Positions 24,815 through 33,370 of a stretch of DNA of 64,000 bases are shown here, one piece after another. The translations under genes and the position numbers were made by a program. Numbering within the stretch: the first letter of the stretch is position 1; each line of letters opens with the position of its first letter. The stretch is from Bacteroidota bacterium. Lineage in GTDB: Bacteria > Bacteroidota > Bacteroidia > UKL13-3. The stretch lies in the NCBI GenBank assembly GCA_947464275.1, contig CANHVU010000002.1, positions 124,001 through 188,000 on the forward strand, read 5' to 3'. Below the pieces are notes generated by a model, which did not search any database, was not told the origin of the DNA, and saw nothing but the letters and a program-made list of their open reading frames with translations.

Positions 24815-26179
24815 ATGAACAAATTTTTTATACTCTTATTTTCTCTTTATTGCTTTCAACTAACGGCTCAAACCAACGATACTGCTGTTATTAAACAAAT
24901 TACTGACGAAGTTTTGCTTAACGGAAAAGCTTATTCTGACCTTCGCGATTTATGTAAAAAAGTAGGTAACCGAATCAGTGGTAGTCCGCAGGCCGAAAAA
25001 GCCGTAGAGTTAATGTATAACAAAATGAAAGGTTATGGTTTTGATAGTGTATGGCTTCAACCTGTTATGGTTCCGCGTTGGGTAAGAGGCAGCAAACAAA
25101 CCGAAATTGGAAAAATTATCAATGAAAATAAACCTTACAAAGTAAATATTTTAGCTTTAGGTGGTTCAGTATCTACTCCTAAAAATGGCATAACAGCCAA
25201 TGTAATTGAAGTAAAAAACTTTGAAGAATTAAAAAGTTTAGGTAAAGAAAAAATTGCTGGTAAAATTGTGTTTTTTAATCGCCCAATGGACCCAACTCAT
25301 ATTAGTACTGGAAGTGCTTATGGAGGTGCTGTGAACCAACGTGGGCGCGGAGCTACCGAAGCTGCCAAATATGGTGCCATTGGTGTGGTGGTGCGCAGTA
25401 TGACTTTAGCTCACGATGAATTTGCACATACAGGCGCTATGTATTACAACGATTCGTTTCCAAAAATTCCTGCGTGTGCCATTAGCAGTAACCATGCCGA
25501 TGCATTGAGTAGATCAATCAAACAAAATAATCAAACTCAATTTTACTTTAATTTAAATTGCCAAAACACCATAGATAGTGTATTGAGCTATAACGTAATT
25601 GGGCAAATAAACGGAACAACCAAAGCCAAGGAAATTATATTGGTTGGCGGCCATTTAGATAGTTGGGATGTGGGCGAAGGTGCTCACGATGATGGTGCAG
25701 GTTGTGTGCAAAGTATAGAAGTATTGCGTTTGTTTAAAACCTTAAATTTAAAACCTCAACGTACATTGCGCGCAGTACTTTTTATGAACGAAGAAAATGG
25801 TTTGCGTGGTGGCATAAAATATGCTGAGTTAGCAGCTTTGAATAAAGAAAATCATTATGCAGCTATTGAAACAGATGCTGGAGGTTTTGTTCCGCGTGGT
25901 TTTGGCATTAGCGATTCTACCGTTTATAAAAACATGGCCGCCAAAGCATATTTGTTTAGAAACTATGGTTGGGATAAAATAGACCTTGGTGGCGGTGGTG
26001 CCGATATTGGCCCTTTAAAAAACAATTGCAAAGCATTGATTGGTTATGTACCTGATTCGCAACGTTATTTTGATTACCACCATACTGAAAATGATGTATT
26101 TGAAGCGGTAAATGAACGCGAGTTACATTTAGGTGCTGCCGCAATTGGCAGTTTGGTTTGGCTGCTTTGTAACGATTAA
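24815..26179 (+). CDS. Secreted M28 family metallopeptidase (carboxypeptidase Q-like)
   Basis: The ORF track starts at a TTG; the ATG at 24815 gives a signal peptide MNKFFILLFSLYCFQLTAQ and 454 residues. A protease-associated (PA) insert lies around residues 110-230 (GKIVFFNRPMDPTHISTGSAYGGAVNQRGRGATEAAKYGAIGVVVRSM). The di-zinc peptidase core shows VGGHLDSWDVGEGAHDDGAGCVQSIEVLR (His and Asp ligands) and FMNEENGLRGGIKYAE (catalytic Glu). A late YFDYHHTENDVF supplies another His ligand. This order matches carboxypeptidase Q/PGCP-type dipeptidases. It should digest peptides in the periplasm. Confidence 0.92.
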   Translation: MNKFFILLFSLYCFQLTAQTNDTAVIKQITDEVLLNGKAYSDLRDLCKKVGNRISGSPQAEKAVELMYNKMKGYGFDSVWLQPVMVPRWVRGSKQTEIGKIINENKPYKVNILALGGSVSTPKNGITANVIEVKNFEELKSLGKEKIAGKIVFFNRPMDPTHISTGSAYGGAVNQRGRGATEAAKYGAIGVVVRSMTLAHDEFAHTGAMYYNDSFPKIPACAISSNHADALSRSIKQNNQTQFYFNLNCQNTIDSVLSYNVIGQINGTTKAKEIILVGGHLDSWDVGEGAHDDGAGCVQSIEVLRLFKTLNLKPQRTLRAVLFMNEENGLRGGIKYAELAALNKENHYAAIETDAGGFVPRGFGISDSTVYKNMAAKAYLFRNYGWDKIDLGGGGADIGPLKNNCKALIGYVPDSQRYFDYHHTENDVFEAVNERELHLGAAAIGSLVWLLCND

Positions 26180-26215
26180 TTTACAATAGCTAAATACAAA
26201 ACATAAACTAAAATA

Positions 26216-26223
26216 TACATTTG
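26216..26223 (+). promoter_or_regulatory. Candidate -7 box (TACATTTG) for the universal stress gene
   Basis: Exact TAnnTTTG match 40 bp before the ATG at 26264. No convincing -33 element is visible. Confidence 0.3.
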
Positions 26224-26263
26224 CAAACCTAGAAAAAGAAAAACTATTAATTAATTAAATAAG

Positions 26264-27124
26264 ATGAGTGCAGAGAACAAAGAATTAATTTTTAAAAAAA
26301 TTGGAATAGCCATTGCTTTTTCGCCAAGGCTTGAAGCTATTATAGCCGAAGCTTCTAAAATGCAAAAAGGATTTGTATCCAACTTGTTTTTTATACATGT
26401 TGGAAAACAAAGTGCTGATGATGAAAAGACTTTAAAAGACCTTTTTGATAAATACAATTTAAGCAACTCTCAGTTAATTTGGCGCGAAGGCGAACCTGTT
26501 GAAACTATTTTACAAATATGCGAAGATGAGCAGTTTGATTTATTGGTGGCAGGTGCTTTAGAAAAAGAAAGTTTAATAAAATATTTTATGGGCAGTGTGG
26601 CTCGTAAATTAAGTCGTAGGGTAAAATGCAGCATGCTTATGCTTACCGAACCTATGATAGAATCGAACCCTTTAAAACGCATAGTAGTTGAAGGTTCTGA
26701 TAATCCAAAAACAGTTAACACCATTGCCAAAGCCATTGAAATAGCCAAAGCTTTTGATGTGAAATATGTAGATGTTATTCAAGAAACTGATTTAAGCAAA
26801 GCCGCCTTAATACGTAGCGATGAGTTTAAAGAAAACGAAATGGCCCATCACAAAGAGCAGTTAATTAGCGAGGAAAATAAAAAGTTAGAATACATTTTAA
26901 GTTGTAACGATTGTGGTGGTTTAAAAGTAAATGTAGAACGTATAGAAGGCAAGCCGGGTTATGTAATTACTAAATATGCCCGCGAAAATGAATCGGATTT
27001 ATTGGTACTAAACTCACCCGACAGAAAACTAAATTTGATTGACCGTGTTTTTCCAACTGATATTGAATTTGCCTTAGCTGATTTGCCTTGTAATTTATTA
27101 TTGGTAAATGAAGATGGGGTTTAG
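26264..27124 (+). CDS. Universal stress protein with two Usp domains
   Basis: A 286-residue cytoplasmic protein. The first Usp unit (about 1-135) runs from IGIAFSPRLEAIIAEASKMQKGF to MGSVARKLSRRVKCSMLML, which resembles the G-x9-G-S/T nucleotide-binding segment. The second, more divergent unit (about 140-286) starts RIVVEGSDNPKTVNTIAKAIEIAKAF and ends NLIDRVFPTDIEFALADLPCNLLLV. Tandem Usp proteins often sit next to transporters. Here the next gene is a cation:proton antiporter, so a link to ion or pH stress is plausible but inferred. Confidence 0.88.
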   Translation: MSAENKELIFKKIGIAIAFSPRLEAIIAEASKMQKGFVSNLFFIHVGKQSADDEKTLKDLFDKYNLSNSQLIWREGEPVETILQICEDEQFDLLVAGALEKESLIKYFMGSVARKLSRRVKCSMLMLTEPMIESNPLKRIVVEGSDNPKTVNTIAKAIEIAKAFDVKYVDVIQETDLSKAALIRSDEFKENEMAHHKEQLISEENKKLEYILSCNDCGGLKVNVERIEGKPGYVITKYARENESDLLVLNSPDRKLNLIDRVFPTDIEFALADLPCNLLLVNEDGV

Positions 27125-27360
27125 TTGGCAGTTGATAGACCATAGGCCATGGTTAATAAACAATTAGCAATAAGCAATAGATAATGAGCAATTGGCAATA
27201 GGCAATTAGCAATAGACAATAGGCAATAGAAAATGGGCAATAAGCAATAGACGGTAGTTAATAGACAATTTAACAAATAACAATTTAACAATACAACAAT
27301 CAAACAATTCCTTAAATCTCCAAATCAATAAATCAATAAGTCAAAAATCAATAAATCCTC
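27125..27360. repeat. Degenerate simple-sequence patch (GCAATAG-type heptamers)
   Basis: Between the Usp and antiporter genes lies a run of imperfect GCAATAG / ACAATAG / GCAATTA heptamers (about 27160-27250). AACAATTTAACAATAC-type and AAATCAATAA-type repeats follow. No gene is credible here; the 60-residue minus-strand ORF in the track is a by-product of the repeat. Confidence 0.75.
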
Positions 27361-27363
27361 CCA

Positions 27364-28656
27364 ATGAAAACCTTAAATCACCACGAAACAATAAGTTTAA
27401 TATTAAGCTTAGGCATTCTGCTTATTGTGGCAAGGCTTGTGGGTGAGTTTTTTAGGAAATTTAAAATGCCATTGGTAGTTGGAGAGTTGGTGGCGGGTAT
27501 TTGTTTAGGACCAAGTTTGTTAGGTCAATATTTTCCGCAGGTAAGTAATTTGGTTTTGAATAAAGAAAGTAATTCGGCCATTGCATTTAATGGTATTACT
27601 TCTATATCTGTTATTATGTTATTGTTTGTTGCAGGTATGGAAGTTGATTTATCCATCATTCGTCAGCAAGGCAAAACTGCTTTAAAAACAAGTTTTTTAG
27701 GATTAGTCATTCCACTAGGATTAGGATTTTTAGTAGCTTATTACCAATTTCCATTATTTGGCGAAAACTACAATTCGCACACTCAATTAATTTTATTCAG
27801 CTTATTTTTTGGAACAGCCATGGCTGTTTCTGCATTACCAATTATAGCGCGTACTTTAATGGACTTAGGTTTATTTAGAACCAAAGTAGGCATGATAATT
27901 ATAGCAGCTGCCATGTTTGATGATATCATCGGGTGGTTATTGTTTTCGGTAATTTTAGGTATGATGAAACCTGATACAGGCGCTCATGGTTTTATTTACA
28001 CTTTGGGTTTAACCATATTGTATTCCGTTGCCATGCTGACAGTTGGCCGTATAATTATTAATAAATCATTGCCATGGGCACAAAAAAACTTTAGCTGGCC
28101 AGGAGGATTTTTAAGTATTTCGTTAGGTTTGGCATTTTTAGGTGCTGCCTTTACCGAGTTTATTGGCATTCATGCTATTTTTGGTGCTTTTATAGTAGGT
28201 ATTGCTTTTGGCGATAGCGTACATTTAACCGAAAAAACCCGCGAAATAGTGAATCAGTTTGTAACCAATATTTTCGCACCATTGTTTTTTGTGTCTATTG
28301 GTTTTAAAGTAAACTTTTTTGCCAACTTCGATTTCCAAGTGACTGCTTTGGTATTAATTATTGCGGTAATTTGTAAACTATTAGGAGCAGGATTAGGTGC
28401 TTTATGGGGTGGTTTAACCAAAAAAGAAAGTTTAGCAGTAGGTTTTGGAATGAATGCCCGTGGTGCTATGGAAATTATATTAGCTTTATTGGCTTTGCAA
28501 GCAGGATTAATCAATCAAAAACTGTTTGTGGCTATAGTTATTATGGCGGTAGTAACTTCGGTTATGGCTGGCCCTGCTTTGCAACTTTTGGTAAAACGTC
28601 AATTAGATCAAGACAAAGAAGATTTAGACAAAGAACAAGAAGAGATGTTTGTGTAG
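27364..28656 (+). CDS. Cation:proton antiporter, CPA2 (Kef/NapA-like) family
   Basis: A 430-residue, 12-13 helix membrane protein of the Na+/H+ exchanger fold. Visible features are FRKFKMPLVVGELVAGICLGPSLLGQYFP near residue 30-60, LLFVAGMEVDLSIIRQQGK (MEVD motif typical of CPA2), AAAMFDDIIGWLLFSVILG (the paired-Asp core), FGAFIVGIAFGDSVHLTEKTREIVNQFVTNIFAPLFFVSIGFKVNF and VGFGMNARGAMEIILALLALQAGLI. It lacks a C-terminal TrkA-N domain and ends in a charged tail. It exchanges Na+ or K+ for protons at the inner membrane; the ion is not determinable. Confidence 0.92.
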   Translation: MKTLNHHETISLILSLGILLIVARLVGEFFRKFKMPLVVGELVAGICLGPSLLGQYFPQVSNLVLNKESNSAIAFNGITSISVIMLLFVAGMEVDLSIIRQQGKTALKTSFLGLVIPLGLGFLVAYYQFPLFGENYNSHTQLILFSLFFGTAMAVSALPIIARTLMDLGLFRTKVGMIIIAAAMFDDIIGWLLFSVILGMMKPDTGAHGFIYTLGLTILYSVAMLTVGRIIINKSLPWAQKNFSWPGGFLSISLGLAFLGAAFTEFIGIHAIFGAFIVGIAFGDSVHLTEKTREIVNQFVTNIFAPLFFVSIGFKVNFFANFDFQVTALVLIIAVICKLLGAGLGALWGGLTKKESLAVGFGMNARGAMEIILALLALQAGLINQKLFVAIVIMAVVTSVMAGPALQLLVKRQLDQDKEDLDKEQEEMFV

Positions 28657-28955
28657 GTTTTGGATTTGGAGTCACGCAAGGCGTGATTGATTTGGAGATT
28701 TAATTGTTGGATGGTTGGATTGTTAAATTGTTGGTTTTTGAATTGTAAGCAATACGCCTTACAAATCGCCTATTACAAATTTTTTTCTCCCATCTCAGTG
28801 CTCATTTCTCTTCTCTCAAATCTCTCATCTCATTTCTCCCATCTCAACTCTCAAAACTCAGTGCTCAAATTCACTTCTTTAACAAATAAACAATAAATAG
28901 TTAGAGTTTTAAAACAAAACCTTATTTTCGCCCCCATTAAAAATTATAACAATAA
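28657..28955. repeat. Low-complexity intergenic stretch with hairpin and CTCA-rich repeat
   Basis: There is no gene in these 299 bases. They contain a perfect hairpin TCACGC-AAG-GCGTGA (28672-28686) just after the antiporter. A TTGTTGGATGGTTGGATTG run follows near 28705. An 85-base pyrimidine-rich stretch (28787-28873) is built from TCTCATCTCA / CTCAAAACTCA-like units. A TATTTTCGC sequence near 28923 could be the -7 box of the next gene. Confidence 0.7.
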
Positions 28956-29309
28956 ATGAAGCAATTGATAGATGCCATTAAAGCAACTTTGGCAAAAGAA
29001 GGATTTGAAGGCGAAAAATTAGTGAATCAGTTAAAGGAATTACGCCAACATTTTATTGAAAACTTAAACCAACCTGGCTATGTACGCATGATTAGATTGG
29101 CATACGAAAACATTCAAGAAAATGGCGATTACACCTTTGAATATACCGAAGATGACGGAAAAGCTAACCTTGATTATTTGTTAGATTTATTGAGCGATTA
29201 TAGCAACAAATACAACAAAGAAGAGTTGGTAGAATACCGCAAAATGATGGAAGGCGAAGAGTGGACCAGTCCTGACCAAGAGTGGGAAGGCGAAGAGGAT
29301 GACGAGTAA
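28956..29309 (+). CDS. Acidic hypothetical protein upstream of cyanophycinase
   Basis: A 117-residue soluble, strongly acidic protein that appears helical (MKQLIDAIKATLAKEGFEGEKLVNQLKELRQHFIENLNQPGYVRMIRLAYENI). It ends in a Glu/Asp-rich tail (WTSPDQEWEGEEDDE). No signal peptide and no family recognised. It lies 61 bp upstream of the cyanophycinase gene on the same strand and may be co-expressed with it. Confidence 0.75.
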   Translation: MKQLIDAIKATLAKEGFEGEKLVNQLKELRQHFIENLNQPGYVRMIRLAYENIQENGDYTFEYTEDDGKANLDYLLDLLSDYSNKYNKEELVEYRKMMEGEEWTSPDQEWEGEEDDE

Positions 29310-29370
29310 GAAGTAGCTTAGTTAAAAACAATCGGGGGGATTTTAGTTTTCTCACTTAAAAATTGTACAA

Positions 29371-30252
29371 TTGAATACACCAAAAGGAAAACTTATATCT
29401 ATTGGAGGTGCCGAGGATAAAGGCACTGAACCAGAAAATGGATATGGGCACTCAGTAAAAAGTTTAAACTTTTTTAGCTTAGCTATTTTAAAAAGATTTG
29501 TTGAAGAAGTTGGCGGATCGGATAAAAAAATTGAAGTAATTACTACTGCTTCTTCTATTCCGCAAGAAGTAGGGCAAAATTATATAGATGCATTTGGCAA
29601 AATAGGTTGCAAAAAAGCAGGCGTTATGAATATTCGTAACCGCGAAGACGTGCAAAACCCTGAATACATTCAACGCGTAAAAGATTGCGATGGTATTTTG
29701 TTTTCGGGTGGAGATCAATTGCGCCTAACCAGTATTTTTGGTGGAACCGAAATTTACCAAGTATTGCACGATAGGTATTATGCAGAAAAAAGTTTTGTAA
29801 TAGCAGGTACTAGTGCAGGTGCCATGGCTATGAGTAATACCATGATTTACAGTGGAAAAAGCGAATTAGCGCATTTAAAAGGTGAAGTTAAAATTACTAC
29901 TGGTTTAGCTTTTATTCCAAATGTTATTATTGATTCACATTTTGATAAACGTGGACGTTTTAACCGATTGGCACAAGCTGTAGCAAGCAATCCGCAATGC
30001 ACAGGAATTGGACTTGGTGAAGATACTGGAGTAATTGTTATAGATAATAATTATTTAGAAGTAATAGGAAGCGGTGCTGTTGTTATTGTAGATGGACGAG
30101 ATATTAAATTCTCCAACATTACCGATGTAAGCGAAAGTTCACCAATTTGCATTGAAAATATTAAAGTAAATATTTTGGTAAAAGGAAATGGCTATCTGCT
30201 TAAAGAACGTAAGTTTTTACCTAATGCAAATGAGGCACATGCCCAAGCATAA
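29371..30252 (+). CDS. cphB: Cyanophycinase (peptidase family S51)
   Basis: A 293-residue serine peptidase that splits the Asp-Arg polymer cyanophycin into beta-Asp-Arg dipeptides. Seen here: GKLISIGGAEDKG at the N-terminus, ILFSGGDQLRLTSIFGGTE, the nucleophile Ser148 in IAGTSAGAMAMS, a His in IIDSHFDKRGRFNRL, and GIGLGEDTGVIV. These match the S51 arrangement. There is no nearby ATG, so the TTG at 29371 is taken as start (reads NTPKGKLISIGG). The usual neighbour, cyanophycin synthetase, is not in this window. A terminator follows immediately. Confidence 0.92.
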   Translation: MNTPKGKLISIGGAEDKGTEPENGYGHSVKSLNFFSLAILKRFVEEVGGSDKKIEVITTASSIPQEVGQNYIDAFGKIGCKKAGVMNIRNREDVQNPEYIQRVKDCDGILFSGGDQLRLTSIFGGTEIYQVLHDRYYAEKSFVIAGTSAGAMAMSNTMIYSGKSELAHLKGEVKITTGLAFIPNVIIDSHFDKRGRFNRLAQAVASNPQCTGIGLGEDTGVIVIDNNYLEVIGSGAVVIVDGRDIKFSNITDVSESSPICIENIKVNILVKGNGYLLKERKFLPNANEAHAQA

Positions 30253-30272
30253 TATTAAAAATCAAATAATTA

Positions 30273-30307
30273 AAAGTCTTCTAAACTTAAATTTAGAAGG
30301 CTTTTTT
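30273..30307 (+). terminator. Terminator after cyanophycinase
   Basis: The stem AAGTCTTCTAAA / TTTAGAAGGCTTTT with a short CTTAAA loop is followed by TTTTGTTTTT, 20 bp after the stop. Confidence 0.85.
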
Positions 30308-30712
30308 GTTTTTATCCAAACTTGAAATATTATAAATAACATCATCTTTAATGTTGGGAAATAGAAAGTTTTTTTAACATTAATATGAAGGAACAAACTC
30401 CGCCTCCTGTAGATAGGAGTATTTGACATTTAGATTTAATCATTTAATAAAAGGGAGTAATACCAATAAACGTTTGTATGTTGATTTTTTTCTAAAAGGT
30501 TAGAAAGTAATAGTGTGGTGGCCCAGCAAAAATGCGGGCCCAAATAATGGACCTTCGAGGAGTATCAACGGTCACTGAGCCTGTCGAAGTGTTGTCTAGC
30601 TTTTTTGCATACTTTTTTAGCAATGAAAAAAGTATGAAGTAAATAAGTAGAATGCTTAAGTAAAGTGAGATTTGTTTTTCTGAAAATTATTGATGTAATT
30701 TTTAAGAAAATT
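30308..30712. repeat. Non-coding region with clustered hairpins and a REP-like repeat
   Basis: No gene is visible. Three structured elements stand out. CTCCT-gtagat-AGGAG lies near 30407. The GC-rich hairpin GGCCCaGC-aaaaat-GCGGGCC is at 30520-30540. The sequence GGTCACTGAGCCTGTCGAAGTG (30570-30591) is preceded by CCTTCGAGG; TTCGACAGGCTCAGTG-type text is a widely dispersed bacterial repeat. Confidence 0.6.
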
Positions 30713-33223
30713 CTATTTTTTAGGTAAACTCAACAAATTAGCAAATAACCTATAAGCTCCTGGAACACCTGCCGGTAATTCTCTAAAGAAAGCTAAACCT
30801 GTGTAAACATAATTTCCTTTGCCATATTTGGCAATAATTAAACTGCCTTTGTTTGGTTTTTCTCCTGGGTCGTTCATATTTAACGGACATTCAAAACTGC
30901 TATCCATATCAGTTGCAAAGTAAATTCCACGCTCTTGAATCCAACCATCAAAATCTGTATTGGTAATTTTATTCGGAAAGTTTAAAACTGGGTGTTCTGG
31001 CAATAAGAACGTAACAGGGGCTTCTTCAATGGTAACTCTATCGCGGCTTAGTTTAAATGGAACAGGAGATATTTGATCTTTCAATGGTCCAAAAAAACTA
31101 TTGGTATTGTACTGAACAATTAAGTTTCCGCCATCTTTTACATAATCAAACACACGTTGTTTGTATTGTTGTAATTTTTCGTTGGTGTTAAATGCACGCA
31201 CTCCAAGAACAATGGCAGGGAATTCATTCAAGTTTCCATTTTGTAATTGTTCATCGGTAATCATTATTACTTTATAACCCATTTGCTCCAAGCTTGCTGG
31301 CACTTCATCGCCCGCACCTTGAATATAACCAACTGTGTTAAAAGTTTTCTTAACATCTACTTTTACCAATTTGGCTTCAGCCTCTGGAAACCAAGTTTGC
31401 ACTGGAATATGGTCGTACTTAATTTCTTTGATTCCTTTGGTGTATGAAATGCCATCTATTTCGGCTGAGAAGTTGATGGTTGACCCTTCGACTACGCTCA
31501 GGGTGACAGGTGGTTTTATTGAAAAAGAGATAATCTGTTCATCACCTTTTTTAGGTAAATTTACATTTGCAAATGCTGGTTCTATAGTCCAACCTTGAGG
31601 TAAGTTTGCTGTTACTTTAGCTTTAATATTGTCCTTTCCGGCCTTTACTATTACCTTGATTTCTTTTGGTTTTTCATCGGTAAATACAAAACTTTTTTGT
31701 GTTAAGTTAAGCATTACTGGAGGCGTAATAACCAATGGACGGTACAATTCACCTTTTTCAGGATCCACCCATTTGTATTGTATTGGTTGAAAAATGAGTG
31801 AACCAAAATTATTAAATTTCAAACCCATAACAATTTTGAAAAATCCAGTTCTGTATGATTCACCAATTAGAGTTCTGTCAATATTGAAAATGTTTTTCTC
31901 AATAGGCTTTTCAACCCAAAATGTATTGTTAAAATAGATTCTCGAACTACGATAATTGTTTAAATTATAAAATTGTTTGTTTCTAAATAATTTGTTTTCA
32001 AAAAGTAGTTTTCTATTATTTGAATCATTTTCAAAATCTATTATTTGATTAATATTAATACTATTCTTTGATCTATTTATGACTGAATATTCAAAAAATA
32101 AAGAATCATCAAAACTAACGTAAGGTGAATTGCTATAAGCATCAATTTGAACTCCATTTATTACTGAAAAAATAGCATTTAAGTTGTTAAAAATTTCAAG
32201 ATTTTCTGAATATTCTGGAGGGTAAATTTTACTCCATAAATTTGATAATTCTTTATATAAATTTACTAATTGAGTTGAAGAATTATTTGGTGAGTTATTA
32301 TCAAAATCCTTCATAATTTTTGTAATCAGTTTCCCAATTTTCTCGCCACCTTTCACTCTTTTCCAACTAAAATCTATTCCTTCAAAAATATCTTTTAAGC
32401 CTGTGGTATCGCCTTTTAAAGGTTTAAAAAACTCTAAGCTTTCACCCCGTTGTTTTGCACTTCCAAAGCCTTGGCTTTTGTGCATGCTGCGGCTTTCGGC
32501 TGCTATTTCGCCATAACTTTTACCCAATAAAGGATTGTATCCGCCTACATCTAATTTAATATGCGGACTCATATCGGCATTTGGGTTGGCAAAACGAGTG
32601 CTAACATTCCAAAACATCCTGCGGGTTTTCCAAACCGAAACATATTGTAATTGCTCAGGAAAACGAGTTGGATCAGCTGCTGCATCAAAAGCTTCTTCAG
32701 CTAACATGGCCGATGCTGTATGATGTCCATGTCCGCCACTGCCATCAGTAGCAAAACGAGTAATGATAATATCTGGTCTAAAATTACGGATTACCCAAAC
32801 CATATCACTTAAAATAGAATCGTGGCTCCATTTGGTAAAAGTTTCTTCCGGATTTTTGCTAAAACCAAAATCGTAAGCACGGGTAAAAAACTGCTCGCCA
32901 CCATCAATTCTGCGTGCTGCCAATAACTCTTGCGTACGAATCATTCCTAACTCAATTCCTTGTTCAGAACCAATTAAATTTTGTCCACCATCGCCACGTG
33001 TTAAACTTAAATAGCCGGTGCGTAAACATTTTTCATTGGCCAAATAAGCTATCAAACGCGTGTTTTCATCATCAGGATGCGCAGCAATGTATAACACAGA
33101 GCCAACTGTATTTAACTTTTTTAATTGTAAAAGTATTTCCGATGAAGTGTATGATTTGGGTGCTTGCGCATTTGCCAAAACTGTTACACATATAGAAAGG
33201 ATGAATAAGGATATTTTTTTCAT
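30713..33223 (-). CDS. Secreted PIG-L/LmbE-type deacetylase with C-terminal GATase-like domain
   Basis: The ATG at 33223 gives a signal peptide (MKKISLFILSICVTVLANAQ) and an 836-residue protein. The track ORF extends 39 codons upstream through intergenic palindromic DNA and is rejected. The PIG-L deacetylase domain (about 30-270) has the zinc motif YIAAHPDDENTRLIAYLANE and GSGGHGHHTASAMLAEEAF. A central beta-rich region includes an NEW3-like domain (VTANLPQGWTIEPAFANVNLPKKGDEQIISFSI). The last 250 residues (GYIQGAGDEVPASLEQMGYKV...IVLGVRAFNTNEKL...DGGNLIVQYNT) look like a class-I GATase/ThuA-like fold. It probably deacetylates N-acetyl sugars outside the cytoplasm. A repeat encodes VTLSVVEGS inside it. 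Confidence 0.87.
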   Translation of the reverse strand: MKKISLFILSICVTVLANAQAPKSYTSSEILLQLKKLNTVGSVLYIAAHPDDENTRLIAYLANEKCLRTGYLSLTRGDGGQNLIGSEQGIELGMIRTQELLAARRIDGGEQFFTRAYDFGFSKNPEETFTKWSHDSILSDMVWVIRNFRPDIIITRFATDGSGGHGHHTASAMLAEEAFDAAADPTRFPEQLQYVSVWKTRRMFWNVSTRFANPNADMSPHIKLDVGGYNPLLGKSYGEIAAESRSMHKSQGFGSAKQRGESLEFFKPLKGDTTGLKDIFEGIDFSWKRVKGGEKIGKLITKIMKDFDNNSPNNSSTQLVNLYKELSNLWSKIYPPEYSENLEIFNNLNAIFSVINGVQIDAYSNSPYVSFDDSLFFEYSVINRSKNSININQIIDFENDSNNRKLLFENKLFRNKQFYNLNNYRSSRIYFNNTFWVEKPIEKNIFNIDRTLIGESYRTGFFKIVMGLKFNNFGSLIFQPIQYKWVDPEKGELYRPLVITPPVMLNLTQKSFVFTDEKPKEIKVIVKAGKDNIKAKVTANLPQGWTIEPAFANVNLPKKGDEQIISFSIKPPVTLSVVEGSTINFSAEIDGISYTKGIKEIKYDHIPVQTWFPEAEAKLVKVDVKKTFNTVGYIQGAGDEVPASLEQMGYKVIMITDEQLQNGNLNEFPAIVLGVRAFNTNEKLQQYKQRVFDYVKDGGNLIVQYNTNSFFGPLKDQISPVPFKLSRDRVTIEEAPVTFLLPEHPVLNFPNKITNTDFDGWIQERGIYFATDMDSSFECPLNMNDPGEKPNKGSLIIAKYGKGNYVYTGLAFFRELPAGVPGAYRLFANLLSLPKK
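31482..31510. repeat. REP-like repeat embedded in the PIG-L deacetylase gene
   Basis: GACCCTTCGACTACGCTCAG plus GGTGACAGG, with an ACCCT/AGGGT stem. It is the CTTCGACTACGCTCAGG-type repeat known from many bacterial genomes. On the coding strand it reads in frame as PVTLSVVEGS. Confidence 0.8.
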
Positions 33224-33250
33224 TATATTTTTTAAGTTCCGTTGGCTAAT

Positions 33251-33266
33251 CCCGAAAGCTTTCGGG
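33251..33266. repeat. Perfect 16-bp palindrome CCCGAAAGCTTTCGGG
   Basis: A fully self-complementary 16-mer, 28 bp upstream of the deacetylase ATG, between that gene and cysS. It is GC-rich in an AT-rich setting. It may be a dispersed repeat or a protein-binding site. Confidence 0.85.
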
Positions 33267-33370
33267 AGAACGGCAATTGATGCTTTTGTTCTGTTGTGTT
33301 TTTCTGAGTAATCAGTGGAATCAGTGGCTATTTTTCTCACTGCCAGTTGCTAGCTGCCAGAAGCCAGCCG

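Noticed and set aside
27121-27303. 60-residue Leu/Tyr/Cys-rich minus-strand ORF
   Set aside because: It is a product of the degenerate heptamer repeat (LLPIAHYLLLIANCLL) and not a gene.
28404-28703. 99-residue plus-strand ORF overlapping the antiporter
   Set aside because: It is a +1-frame reading of the antiporter gene with Trp/Arg/Gly-rich shadow composition.
33224-33340. N-terminal extension of the PIG-L deacetylase ORF
   Set aside because: The 39 extra codons cover intergenic DNA with the CCCGAAAGCTTTCGGG palindrome and precede a clear signal peptide starting at 33223.
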